Assembly (NCBI GenBank): GCA_030066685.1
Contig: JASJBF010000004.1
Coordinates: 1-64,000 of the forward strand
Source: Kiloniellales bacterium
Lineage (GTDB): Bacteria; Pseudomonadota; Alphaproteobacteria; Kiloniellales; JAKSBE01
Reading direction: 5' to 3'
Length of the DNA stretch: 64,000 nucleotides
Shown piece by piece: positions 1 to 7,844 of the stretch. The translations under genes were made by a program, and so were the position numbers. Under the pieces are notes generated by a model. The model was not told where the DNA came from and made no database searches. It worked only from the letters and a program-made list of their open reading frames with translations. Every line of letters starts with the position of its first letter. Positions within the stretch are counted from its first letter, which is position 1.

Positions 1-36
1 CCCAAGATCCACACCGATGATGCTAACCTTCTTCAT
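1..36 (-). CDS. IS110-family transposase, N-terminal fragment (runs off window)
   Basis: Only 12 codons are inside the window, translating to MKKVSIIGVDLG from an ATG at 36. This hydrophobic strand ending in an Asp is how IS110-family DEDD transposases usually begin (the first Asp of the RuvC-like catalytic core). A strong ribosome binding site (AAGGGAGG) lies 6 bases upstream on the minus strand. The assignment rests on this short stretch plus its position next to half of a dispersed palindrome, a known target type for IS110 elements. Another RNase H-fold protein (for example a ROK or hydantoinase-type ATPase) cannot be excluded without the rest of the gene. Confidence 0.5.
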   Translation of the reverse strand, partial: MKKVSIIGVDLG

Positions 37-105
37 GGATGGCCTCCCTTCGTTGGTCTTTGCGATAACCAACCTTGGCACATCGATGCCGTAAGGGGGC
101 CATCC
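37..105 (-). promoter_or_regulatory. Nested hairpin overlapping the ribosome binding site of the edge transposase
   Basis: Read on the minus strand, an outer stem joins GGATGGCCCCCTT (105-93) with AAGGGAGGCCATCC (50-37), with one bulged base. An inner stem joins GTTGGT and ACCAAC (73-68 with 57-52). The 3' outer arm is the ribosome binding site directly before the ATG at 36, so folding would hide it. This looks like a translation-limiting leader, or part of a structured element end. Confidence 0.45.
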
Positions 106-110
106 ACCCC

Positions 111-130
111 ATCAAGTCCGGGCATGACAG
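111..130 (-). repeat. Half copy of a dispersed alphaproteobacterial palindrome, cut at 110/111
   Basis: The minus strand reads CTGTCATGCCCGGACTTGAT, identical to the first 20 bases of the full palindrome at 21264-21341. Similarity then stops abruptly and the sequence leading into the IS110-like gene begins. This fits an insertion sequence that landed inside the repeat. The other half would lie outside the window. Confidence 0.6.
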
Positions 131-193
131 TTTGTGAATGCGGCGCGACGTGGCGGGGAAGGTCCGCGGTTCCGCCCGGCCCAGGCCCGGCCC

Positions 194-1261
194 TCAGCCT
201 TTCTTCAGGCGTTCGGCGGTCTCCAGGGCGGCGTAGGTCAGGACGCCGTCGCAGCCGGCACGCTTGAAGGCGATCAGGCTCTCCATCAGGACCTTGTCGT
301 AATCCAGCCAGCCCTGGTCGGCGGCGGCGCGCAGCATGGCGTACTCGCCGCTGACCTGATAGGCGAAGGTCGGAACCCGGAAGGCGTCCTTGACCCGACG
401 GATGATGTCCAGATAGGGCAGGCCGGGCTTGACCATGACCATGTCGGCGCCCTCCTGCAGGTCGAGGGCGACCTCGCGCAGGGCCTCGTCGCCGTTGGCC
501 GGGTCCATCTGGTAGGTCTTCTTGTCGCCGACCAGGGCGCCGCCCGAGCCGATGGCGGCGCGGAAGGGGCCGTAGAATCCGCTGGCGTACTTGGCGGCAT
601 AGGCCAGGATCTGGACCGCCTCCAGGCCGTGCTCGTCCAGGGTGCGGCGGATCACCCCGATCCGCCCGTCCATCATGTCCGAGGGCGCGATGACGTCGCA
701 GCCGGCCTCGGCCTGGGCCAGAGCCTGGCGGCTCAGGACCTCCAGGGTCTCGTCGTTGAGGATCTTGCCGTCCCGGACGATGCCGTCGTGGCCCAGGCTG
801 TTGTAGGGGTCGAGGGCCACGTCGCAGATCACGCCGAGCGCGGGCACCTCGGCCTTGAGGGCGCGGATCGTCCGGCAGACCAGGTTCTCGGGATCCCAGG
901 CATTGCGGCACTCCGGGGTCTTCTCGGCGTCCTCGACGTAGGGGAAGAGCGCGATCGCGGGAACGCCGAGCTCGGCGGCCCGGCCGGCGGCCTCGATCAG
1001 CTCGGGGATGGTGTAGCGACGGATCCCCGGCATGCCCTCGATCTCCGCGCCGAGCGCCTCGCTCTCGCGCAGGAAGACCGGCCAGATCAGGTCCTCGATC
1101 CCGAGGCGGGCCTCGGCGACCAGGCGCCGGCTCCAGGCCTGGCCGCGGTTGCGCCGCATCCGGACTCGCGGAAAGGCGCCCAGGGCCTCCTCGGCCCGCG
1201 GCGGGGCCTTGCGCTCGGGGGGCTCGACGACGACGGGGCGGCTGGGCTTGGCGTCTGGCAT
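194..1261 (-). CDS. hemB: Delta-aminolevulinic acid dehydratase (porphobilinogen synthase)
   Basis: Condenses two 5-aminolevulinates to porphobilinogen, the first common step of tetrapyrrole synthesis, in the cytosol. The 355-residue protein is full length. The two Schiff-base lysines are visible, in YAAKYASGFYGPF and MVKPGLPYLD. The place where zinc-type enzymes carry three cysteines reads DVALDPYNSLGHDG, the Asp-type variant of magnesium-dependent enzymes such as those of Pseudomonas. The ATG at 1261 was chosen over the longer frame because the 31 extra residues are low-complexity and the conserved enzyme starts shortly after. It follows metA on the same strand with about 100 bases between. 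Confidence 0.95.
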   Translation of the reverse strand: MPDAKPSRPVVVEPPERKAPPRAEEALGAFPRVRMRRNRGQAWSRRLVAEARLGIEDLIWPVFLRESEALGAEIEGMPGIRRYTIPELIEAAGRAAELGVPAIALFPYVEDAEKTPECRNAWDPENLVCRTIRALKAEVPALGVICDVALDPYNSLGHDGIVRDGKILNDETLEVLSRQALAQAEAGCDVIAPSDMMDGRIGVIRRTLDEHGLEAVQILAYAAKYASGFYGPFRAAIGSGGALVGDKKTYQMDPANGDEALREVALDLQEGADMVMVKPGLPYLDIIRRVKDAFRVPTFAYQVSGEYAMLRAAADQGWLDYDKVLMESLIAFKRAGCDGVLTYAALETAERLKKG

Positions 1262-1364
1262 GGCTCTGCGACCGACTCCTGCTGCTTCGGTCCCCTGTAA
1301 CCGGCGGGGGCCGACCTCCGGCCGCAGTCTAGGCGCCGCCCCCTGCGGCAACAAGGGGGCCGGA

Positions 1365-2321
1365 TCAGCCGGCCTTCTTGATCAGGCGGTCGTCCGGCCG
1401 GCGGTCCTCACCGATCCGGGCGATGTCGAAGGGCGTCTCCTGGTAGATCTCGTTGATCCAGTTCCAGAACAGGAGATGCGCGTAGGACCGCCAGCGGTTG
1501 ATTGGCGGCTTGCTGGGGTCGTCGTCGGGGTAGTAGTTGGCCGGGACCTGGATCTCCATCCCGGCCGCCACGTCGCGGTCGTACTCGTCCTTGAGGGTCG
1601 AGGCGTCGTATTCGACGTGATTGAACATGTAGGCGGCCCGGCGCGGCAGGTCTTCGACCAGGCAGAGGCCGGAGTCCCGGGAGACGGCCAGGACGTTGAG
1701 GCCGGGCAGCGCGGGGATGTCCTCGCTGCGCACCTCGGTGTGGCGCGAGACCGGGATCGAGAACTCGTCGTTGATGCCGACCAGGAGGCGCGAATTGCGG
1801 TTGAGCACCTGCTGCCGGTAGACCCCGAACATCTTCTCGTCCAGCTCGTACTTGGGCACGCCGTACCAGTGGTAGAGCGCGGCCTGGGCGCCCCAGCAGA
1901 CGTAGAGGGTGTGCTGGACGTTGCTCTGTGTCCAGTCGATGATTTGGGTCAGCTCCGGCCAGTAGTCGACTGATTCGAATGGCATTGTCTCGACCGGCGC
2001 GCCGGTTACGATCAGGCCGTCGAACTTCTCGTTCCGGACCTGCTCCCAGGTCCTGTAGAAGTCCAGCAGATGCCGCTCCGGGGTGTTCTTCGGGCGGTAG
2101 CTGCCGGTGTGCAGCAGGGTCAGCTCGACCTGCAAGGGGGTGGAGCCGGTCAGCCGCGCGAACTGGGTCTCGGTGCGGATCTTGTTCGGCATGAGGTTGA
2201 GCAGGGCGATCCTCATGGGCCGGATGTCCTGGCGGATGGCATCCGTCTCCTTGATGACGCTGACCCCCTCCTGCTCCAGGATGTGGCGGGCCGGCAGGTC
2301 GTTCGGGATCTTGATCGGCAT
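1365..2321 (-). CDS. metA: Homoserine O-acyltransferase, MetA type; acetyl-CoA use predicted
   Basis: Acylates homoserine as the entry to methionine synthesis. The 318-residue protein carries the catalytic triad at the family positions: Cys142 (YVCWGAQAAL), His235 and Glu237 (FNHVEYD). The acyl-specificity position 111 is Glu (GAPVETMPF) instead of the Gly of E. coli MetA. In this family Glu111 marks enzymes that use acetyl-CoA, so despite the metA name the product is probably O-acetylhomoserine. That suits the nearby MetY, which uses that substrate. It lies 156 bases after the OsmC gene with a possible promoter and operator of its own. Confidence 0.93.
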   Translation of the reverse strand: MPIKIPNDLPARHILEQEGVSVIKETDAIRQDIRPMRIALLNLMPNKIRTETQFARLTGSTPLQVELTLLHTGSYRPKNTPERHLLDFYRTWEQVRNEKFDGLIVTGAPVETMPFESVDYWPELTQIIDWTQSNVQHTLYVCWGAQAALYHWYGVPKYELDEKMFGVYRQQVLNRNSRLLVGINDEFSIPVSRHTEVRSEDIPALPGLNVLAVSRDSGLCLVEDLPRRAAYMFNHVEYDASTLKDEYDRDVAAGMEIQVPANYYPDDDPSKPPINRWRSYAHLLFWNWINEIYQETPFDIARIGEDRRPDDRLIKKAG

Positions 2322-2360
2322 CCGGGTCCCTCGCCTCCGAAATCGGATCGGCTTGGTTAG

Positions 2361-2396
2361 AATATAGAGCCGCCGGCCCCGTGACCCAAATCACAC
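2361..2396 (-). promoter_or_regulatory. Possible CRP/FNR-family box and -10 element upstream of metA
   Basis: The minus strand has TGTGA-6-TCAC (2396-2381), a near-perfect half-site pair of the CRP/FNR consensus. TATATT (2366-2361) follows downstream and could be a -10 hexamer. The metA start is about 40 bases further on. Spacing is close to, but not exactly, a class II activator site, so this is suggestive only. No SAM-II motif is seen before metA. Confidence 0.3.
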
Positions 2397-2477
2397 GACT
2401 GTGGGGGCGGGCCGAAGGAGGAGTGCCGGGGCGGTCCCGCCGGCCCTCCCAACCTCGGCTTGACCCTCATCCGGGGT

Positions 2478-3008
2478 CTAGCCCGCGGCGATCACCGGCC
2501 CGGCCAGCGCCCGCTCCGCCGCGATCGCCACCGGGGTGGTGTTCTGCAGCAGGTCGAGCACCGGGCAGTGCCGCTCGACCACCTCGCGCAGCCGCTCCAG
2601 CTCCGCGTCGCTTGCCGAGGAGGTCAGGCTGACCTCGACCGACAGCCCCTGGAAGCCCGGCCGGACCCCGTCCGCCGCCGCGAAGAGGCCGCGCAGGTCG
2701 AGCTCGCCGCAGACCTTGACCGAGACCCCCTCCAGCGGGATGCCCAGGGCATCGGCGTGGAGACGGTAGGTGATCTCCTGGCAGCTCGCGAGGGCGGCCA
2801 GGATCAGCTCGACCGGGTTGGGCCCGGCGTCGCCGCCGCCCAGGGCCGGCGGCTCGTCCACGGTCAGCAGGAACTGCCGGGTCTGGACCTCGCTCCTCAG
2901 GCCGCCGGTCTGCCGGCTGACCGCCTCGAAGCGGGCCCGGGCCTTGTCCGGTTCCGCGCGCAAGCGGTCGCGGGTCCCTTCGACCACCGTCTTGAAGGTT
3001 TTCGCCAT
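2478..3008 (-). CDS. OsmC/Ohr-family protein
   Basis: A 176-residue OsmC-fold protein. The two conserved cysteines of the peroxidatic site are visible in LASCQEITY (near residue 94) and ERHCPVLDL (near 147). Family members reduce organic hydroperoxides or act on sulfur species using a reactive Cys pair. It begins 12 bases after the metY stop, so it is probably co-transcribed under the same SAM-responsive leader. That links it to sulfur or thiol metabolism more than to osmotic stress, but the exact substrate cannot be told from sequence. Confidence 0.88.
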   Translation of the reverse strand: MAKTFKTVVEGTRDRLRAEPDKARARFEAVSRQTGGLRSEVQTRQFLLTVDEPPALGGGDAGPNPVELILAALASCQEITYRLHADALGIPLEGVSVKVCGELDLRGLFAAADGVRPGFQGLSVEVSLTSSASDAELERLREVVERHCPVLDLLQNTTPVAIAAERALAGPVIAAG

Positions 3009-3020
3009 GGCGCGCGCTCC

Positions 3021-4337
3021 CTACTCGGCTGCCCGGGCGACCCCGCCGGCCGCGGCCAAGCCGCGGTCGAGGTCGGCCAGGATGTCGTCGATGTGCTCGA
3101 TGCCGATCGACAGGCGGACATAGCCGTCTGTGACCCCGGTCGCCAACTGCTCGTCCGGGGTCAGCTGGGAATGGGTGGTGGTTGCCGGGTGGATCGCCAG
3201 CGAGCGGGCGTCGCCGATGTTGGCGACATGGTAGAAGAGCTCCAGCCCGTCGATGAAGCGCCGCCCGGCCTCCTTGCCCTGCTTGAGCTCGAAGCCCACC
3301 AGGCCGCCCAGTCCGCCTTTGAGATAGGTCTCGGCCCGGCGCTTCTGCTCGCCCTCGAAGACGCTGGGGTAGATCACCCGCTCCACCGCCTCGTGCCGCT
3401 CCAGGTAGTCGGCGACCGCCTGGGCGTTGCGGCAGTGCTCGCGGATCCGCAGCGGCAGGGTCTCCAGGCCCTGGACGAAGAGGAAGGCGTTGAAGGGCGA
3501 CAGGGCGTAGCCCAGGTCGCGCTGCAGGGTGACCCGCGCCTTGAGGATGTAGGCGATCGGACCCAGGGCCTTGGTGTCCTTGGTCCAGACCGCGCCGTGA
3601 TAGCTGGGGTCCGGCCGGTTCAGCAGCGGGAAGCGCTCGGCGTGCTTCTCCCAGTCGAAGGTGCCGCCGTCGACGATCAGGCCGCCGATCGAGGTGCCGT
3701 GGCCGCCGATGTACTTGGTCGTCGAATAGACGATGATGTGGGCGCCGTGGTCGAAGGGCCGGCAGAGCACCGGGGCCGCCGTGTTGTCGACGATAAGCGG
3801 CACGCCCAGCTCCTCGCCGATGTCGGCGACTTCGCGGATCGGGAAGACGTGGAGCTTGGGGTTGGGCAGGGTCTCGGCGTAGTAGGCGCGGGTCCGCTCG
3901 TCGGTCGCCCGGCGGAAGGACTCGGGATCGCTCGGGTCGACGAAGCGCACCTCGATGCCGAAGGTCCGGAGCGTGTTGGCGAAGAGGTTCCAGGTGCCGC
4001 CGTAGAGGTCGGTCGAGCTGACGATGTTGTCGCCGGCCTGGGCGATGTTCTGGATCGCCATGGCCGAGGCCGCCTGGCCCGAGCTGACCGCCAGGGCCGC
4101 GGCGCCGCCTTCCAGCGCCGCGATCCGCTCCTCCAGGACCGCGCAGGTCGGATTCATGATCCGGGTGTAGATGTTGCCGAGCTCCTTCAGGGCGAAAAGG
4201 TTGGCCGCGTGCTCGGTGTGGTCGAACTGGTAGGAGGTTGTCTGGTAGATCGGCACGGCCACGGCGTTGGTGGCCGGGTCCTTCCGAAAGCCGGCGTGAA
4301 GGGCCAGGGTCTCGGGGTGCTTCGGGCTGTCGGTCAT
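3021..4337 (-). CDS. metY: O-acetylhomoserine sulfhydrylase (PLP-dependent)
   Basis: Converts O-acetylhomoserine and sulfide to homocysteine and acetate in direct-sulfhydrylation methionine synthesis. The 438-residue length and overall pattern match the Cys/Met-metabolism PLP family. The PLP lysine is in STTKYIGGHGTSIGG, and the phosphate-binding region VSSGQAASAMAI is intact. The ATG at 4337 has an AAGGGAGAA binding site and opens MTDSPKHPETLALHAG, the usual start of MetY proteins. The longer frame would run through the leader. Upstream lie two SAM-II-like aptamers and a terminator; downstream is the OsmC gene, 12 bases away. Confidence 0.93.
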   Translation of the reverse strand: MTDSPKHPETLALHAGFRKDPATNAVAVPIYQTTSYQFDHTEHAANLFALKELGNIYTRIMNPTCAVLEERIAALEGGAAALAVSSGQAASAMAIQNIAQAGDNIVSSTDLYGGTWNLFANTLRTFGIEVRFVDPSDPESFRRATDERTRAYYAETLPNPKLHVFPIREVADIGEELGVPLIVDNTAAPVLCRPFDHGAHIIVYSTTKYIGGHGTSIGGLIVDGGTFDWEKHAERFPLLNRPDPSYHGAVWTKDTKALGPIAYILKARVTLQRDLGYALSPFNAFLFVQGLETLPLRIREHCRNAQAVADYLERHEAVERVIYPSVFEGEQKRRAETYLKGGLGGLVGFELKQGKEAGRRFIDGLELFYHVANIGDARSLAIHPATTTHSQLTPDEQLATGVTDGYVRLSIGIEHIDDILADLDRGLAAAGGVARAAE

Positions 4338-4404
4338 GCAGGTTCTCCCTTCGGACAGCAGGTGGTGTCGAATGCCTTCTCTGGGGCCCGCACGCACTGC
4401 GGCG

Positions 4405-4457
4405 CTTTAGCATTTGATGACCCGGAGCAAGCTGCCCCAATCAAATCCCCGGGGGTC
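4405..4457 (-). ncRNA. SAM-II-type riboswitch aptamer, proximal copy (SAM-V possible)
   Basis: Read on the minus strand: P1 GACCC/GGGTC, pseudoknot arms ATTTGAT and ATCAAAT, the conserved loop CTTGC and the 3' signature GCTAAAG. This is the order and spacing of the SAM-II class. The RNA sits about 70 bases before the metY start, with a small CCGCA/TGCGG hairpin between. It could therefore act on ribosome access. SAM-V shares the same binding core, so a covariance model is needed to separate the two. Confidence 0.75.
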
Positions 4458-4480
4458 CCTTCGGGGCGGGACCGGACCAC

Positions 4481-4512
4481 AAAAAAACCGCCGCGGCTGG
4501 CGCCGGGGCGGT
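4481..4512 (-). terminator. Intrinsic terminator between the two aptamers
   Basis: On the minus strand ACCGCC (4512-4507) and GGCGGT (4492-4487) form a GC-rich stem, ending in a run of seven T (4487-4481). It lies directly after the distal aptamer and before the proximal one, the place for a SAM-controlled transcription stop. Confidence 0.8.
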
Positions 4513-4520
4513 CCCCGCTC

Positions 4521-4571
4521 GCTTTAGCCGCATTTCTTAAGCGCCCGCAAGCTAAGCATCAAATCGGCGCT
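4521..4571 (-). ncRNA. SAM-II-type riboswitch aptamer, distal copy
   Basis: Read on the minus strand: a perfect 6-bp P1, AGCGCC (4571-4566) with GGCGCT (4545-4540). It encloses GATTTGAT and the loop AGCTTGCG, followed by AAGAAATGCGGCTAAAG, whose AAAT can form the pseudoknot and whose GCTAAAG is the SAM-II signature. The terminator starts about 10 bases downstream. Confidence 0.85.
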
Positions 4572-4577
4572 GCCTTC

Positions 4578-4607
4578 TTTAAAGCCGAAAGCTCTTCGTC
4601 TTGTCAA
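4578..4607 (-). promoter_or_regulatory. Sigma70-type promoter for metY
   Basis: TTGACA (4607-4602) and TTTAAA (4583-4578) are separated by 18 bases on the minus strand. This places the start of transcription at the very beginning of the distal aptamer. The remaining bases up to 4781 hold no recognisable gene. Confidence 0.7.
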
Positions 4608-4781
4608 GCGGCGCAATGGGGCCCCAGGAAGCTCCGGCCGCGCGGCGGGAGAAGATGCCGAGGATCGCGCCTGCCGCCTGTGGCAAAACCCACTTTGTCC
4701 TAGGCTCTCGCTCCGGTTGTTCCGGGGACGGCTTGGGCCTAACCTGCCATCTGGTCATGACGCAGGGATCTTGAGGCGAAG

Positions 4782-6014
4782 GTGGCGGAGCAGCTTCTCT
4801 TTACCAACGCGTTGCTCTTCGACGGCGTCTCGGCGGAGCCGATCGAGGGCGCCTCTCTGCTGGTCGAGGACGGCCGGATCAAGGAGGTCTCCGACCGCGG
4901 GATCGCTGCCGGCGGGGCCGAGGAAATCGATCTGGGCGGACGGACCCTGATGCCCGGCCTGATCGACGCCCATTTCCATGCCATCGCGGTCGACCTCGAT
5001 ATCGCCAAGATCGGCGCCATGCCGCGGTCCCTGGTCTATCAGCACGCCCGCGTGATCCTGGAGGGCGCCCTGCAGCGGGGCTTCACGACGGTCCGCGATG
5101 CCGGCGGCGGCGACTACGGCCTGGCCCGCGCCACCGAGACCGACCTGATCCGCGGGCCCCGGATCTTCTATTCGGGCCGGGCCCTGACCCAGACCGGCGG
5201 CCACGCCGACTTCCGCGACCTTGAGGCCGACGCCTTCTGCCTCTGCTGCCTGCGGGGCACCGGCTTCGAGCGCATCGCCGACGGCGTTCCCGAGGTCCGA
5301 AGGGCGGCGCGGGACGAGCTGCGCAAGGGCGCCACCCAGATCAAGATCATGGCCTCGGGCGGGGTCGCCTCGCCCAACGATCCGATCTGGAACCTGCAGT
5401 ATTCCGAGGAGGAGATCCGCGCCATCGTCTGGGAAGCGGCCTCCTGGCGGACCTACGTCATGGCCCATGCCTACACGGCCGAGGCGATCCAGCGCTGCGT
5501 CGAGTACGGCGTCCGCTCGATCGAGCATGCCAACCTGATCGACGCCGAGACCGCCGAGTTCTGCGCCGGCCAGGGCGCCTTCGTGGTGCCGACCCTGGTG
5601 ACCTACGAGATGTCGCACCTCTACGGGCGGGAGCTGGGCCTCCCGGAGGTCAGCCTGCGCAAGCTTGAGGAGGTGCGGGGCGCCGGCCTGCGGGCGGTGG
5701 AGCTGCTCAAGGCGGCCGGGGTGCAGATCGGCCTTGGCACCGACCTGCTGGGCGCCCTCCACAAGTACCAGAACCGCGAGTTCTCGATCCGGGCCGAGGT
5801 CCTGACCCCCCACGAAATCCTGGTCCAGGCGACCTCCAACAACGCCCGCTTGCTGAACCGCGAAGGCGAGCTCGGAGTCCTCAAGCCCGGCGCTCTGGCG
5901 GACCTGATCGTCGTCGATGGCGACCCGCTGCGGGAGATTTCGGTCCTGGATACAGAAGGTGACGCTATTGCCTTGATTATGAAGGCAGGCCGGCTCTACA
6001 AGAACGTTCTATAG
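4782..6014 (+). CDS. Metal-dependent amidohydrolase (imidazolonepropionase/prolidase-like)
   Basis: A 410-residue cytosolic hydrolase of the amidohydrolase superfamily. The first metal ligands are His64 and His66 in LIDAHFHA. Other family marks are the KIMASGGV segment, AHAYT and SIEHANL with further metal histidines, and the late Asp in GLGTDLLG. The C-terminal LGVLKPGALADLIVVDGDPL closes the small beta domain. The GTG at 4782 is used; no better ATG keeps the N-terminal strand. Members cleave cyclic imides, acyl-amino acids or Xaa-Pro peptides. Lying directly before a peptide-type ABC importer, it probably processes an imported peptide-like compound, but the substrate is not readable from the sequence. 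Confidence 0.85.
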   Translation: MAEQLLFTNALLFDGVSAEPIEGASLLVEDGRIKEVSDRGIAAGGAEEIDLGGRTLMPGLIDAHFHAIAVDLDIAKIGAMPRSLVYQHARVILEGALQRGFTTVRDAGGGDYGLARATETDLIRGPRIFYSGRALTQTGGHADFRDLEADAFCLCCLRGTGFERIADGVPEVRRAARDELRKGATQIKIMASGGVASPNDPIWNLQYSEEEIRAIVWEAASWRTYVMAHAYTAEAIQRCVEYGVRSIEHANLIDAETAEFCAGQGAFVVPTLVTYEMSHLYGRELGLPEVSLRKLEEVRGAGLRAVELLKAAGVQIGLGTDLLGALHKYQNREFSIRAEVLTPHEILVQATSNNARLLNREGELGVLKPGALADLIVVDGDPLREISVLDTEGDAIALIMKAGRLYKNVL

Positions 6015-6160
6015 GCGCTTGGCCGACTTGCTCATTCACGAGCCGGCACTTAGGCTAGGCGCCAAGACGGGGGCCAGGGCCTCCGGCCAAGTCCAAGAAA
6101 AGGGGAGGCGCCGGGCCCACGGCCCGGCAGAGCCCCCAAGGTCGAGAACAGGGAGAAAAA

Positions 6161-7759
6161 ATGATGCGACTCAGGGAAAGCCTCGTTGCCGCCTTGGTGC
6201 TCGCGGCGGCCACCGTCGTCGGGACCCAGGCCGTCGACGCCAAGACCTTCCGCTACGCCACGACGGGCGACATTCTGGGCCTCGACCCTCACGCCAACAA
6301 CGAGGGTCCGACCAACGCGATGAAGAGCAACATCTACGGCCGGCTGGTGCACCGCAAGCCGGACCTCTCGCTGGAGCCGGACCTGGCGGTCAGCTGGGAG
6401 AAGGTCGACGACACCACCTGGCGCTTCAAGCTTCGCGAAGGCGTGACCTTCCACAACGGCAATCCCTTCAACGCCGACGATGTCCTGTACTCCCACAAGC
6501 GGCAGACGCAGGAGACCTCGGACATGAGCTTCGTGCTCAACACCGTGAAGGAGATGAAGAAGGTCGACGACTACACGATCGAGATGATCACCAACGGGCC
6601 GGATCCGATCCTGCTCCTCAACATGCCGAACTTCTACATCGTCGATCAGGAGTGGATGGAAGAGAACAACGCCTTCGAGGTGGTCCGCGCCCACGGTTCG
6701 ACCAACTTTGCCAACGTCAACGCAAACGGCACCGGTCCGTTCAAGCTGGTCGAGTGGGTCCAGGACACCCGCATCGTGCTCGAGCCCTTCGACGGCTATT
6801 GGAACAAGGACGCGATGGAGAGCAACGTCTCCAAGGCGGTCTTCACGCCGATCGCCAACGACGCGACCCGCGTCGCGGCCCTGCTCTCCGGCGAGATCGA
6901 CCTGATGTACCCGGTGCCGCTGCAGGACGTGAAGCGCCTGGAGCAGGACTCCAACACCGAGGCCATGGAAGGCCCCGAGCTGCGGACCATTTTCCTCGGC
7001 TTCGATCAGTGGCGCGACGAGTCCCTGGACAACAAGGGCGACAAGAATCCCTTCCTCGACGTTCGGGTGCGCAAGGCCTTCTACCAGGCGATCGACATCG
7101 AGAGCATCAAGCGCGTGGTGATGCGTGGCGCGGCGACGCCGACCGGCCTGATGATCGCGCCGGGCATCAACGGCTTCCAGGAGGACATGAACGACCGCTT
7201 TCCCTACGACCCGGATGCGGCCAAGGCGCTCCTAGCCGAGGCCGGCTATGCCGACGGCTTCAAGGTCACCTTCGACTGCCCGAACGACCGCTACGTCAAC
7301 GACGAGGAGATCTGCACCGCCATCATCCCGATGCTCGAGCGGGTCGGCATCAAGGTGACGCCGAACTTCCAGACCAAGTCGCTGCACTTCAACAAGATCG
7401 GCCTGGCCGAGGGCAACGACACCAGCTTCTACATGCTGGGCTGGACCCCGGGTTCCTACGACGCCCTGAACCCGCTGATGCAGCTAATGAGCACCGGCGA
7501 GGCGGGCCACGGCGACTGGAACTCCGGTCGCTACGCCAATCCGAAGGTCATGGAGCTGACCCAGAAGATCAAGACGGAGATGGACGAGGAGAAGCGGAAC
7601 GCGCTGATCCGCGAGGCCTTCCAGATCCACAAGGACGAGGTCGGCCATATTCCGCTGCACCAGCAGGCCCTGGCCTGGGGGGTGCGTAGCGATACGGTCA
7701 AGAGCGTCTGGCAACGGCCCTTCAACGACGTCGACCTGCGCTACGTCGTGATGAAGTAG
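6161..7759 (+). CDS. ABC transporter substrate-binding protein, family 5 (dipeptide/oligopeptide type)
   Basis: Periplasmic binding protein of 532 residues with a Sec signal peptide (cleavage after VDA, near residue 27). The GDILGLDPHANNEGPT opening and the LREGVTFHNGNPFNADDVLYS segment are standard for SBP family 5. A clear AGGGAGA binding site precedes the ATG at 6161. It heads a binding protein, permease, permease, ATPase, ATPase order typical of Dpp/Opp systems. Family members bind di- and oligopeptides, opines, nickel chelates or sugars. The adjoining amidohydrolase favours a peptide or amide ligand. Confidence 0.92.
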   Translation: MMRLRESLVAALVLAAATVVGTQAVDAKTFRYATTGDILGLDPHANNEGPTNAMKSNIYGRLVHRKPDLSLEPDLAVSWEKVDDTTWRFKLREGVTFHNGNPFNADDVLYSHKRQTQETSDMSFVLNTVKEMKKVDDYTIEMITNGPDPILLLNMPNFYIVDQEWMEENNAFEVVRAHGSTNFANVNANGTGPFKLVEWVQDTRIVLEPFDGYWNKDAMESNVSKAVFTPIANDATRVAALLSGEIDLMYPVPLQDVKRLEQDSNTEAMEGPELRTIFLGFDQWRDESLDNKGDKNPFLDVRVRKAFYQAIDIESIKRVVMRGAATPTGLMIAPGINGFQEDMNDRFPYDPDAAKALLAEAGYADGFKVTFDCPNDRYVNDEEICTAIIPMLERVGIKVTPNFQTKSLHFNKIGLAEGNDTSFYMLGWTPGSYDALNPLMQLMSTGEAGHGDWNSGRYANPKVMELTQKIKTEMDEEKRNALIREAFQIHKDEVGHIPLHQQALAWGVRSDTVKSVWQRPFNDVDLRYVVMK

Positions 7760-7844
7760 ACGGCGCGAATGTGCCTGGCGGCCCGGACCGCAAGGGCCGG
7801 GCCGCCCGCGCATTCCAGCTCCTAGACAGATCGGCCCGCCCGAG

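Noticed and set aside
2322-2477. SAM-II riboswitch before metA
   Set aside because: Looked for because metA often carries one in alphaproteobacteria; no CTTGC or GCTAAAG signature is present.
2460-4703. A 747-codon open frame on the plus strand opposite metY and the OsmC gene
   Set aside because: It is the mirror of real coding in GC-rich DNA: composition is Gly/Val/Asp/Arg-rich with no family motif, and it crosses the riboswitch leader.
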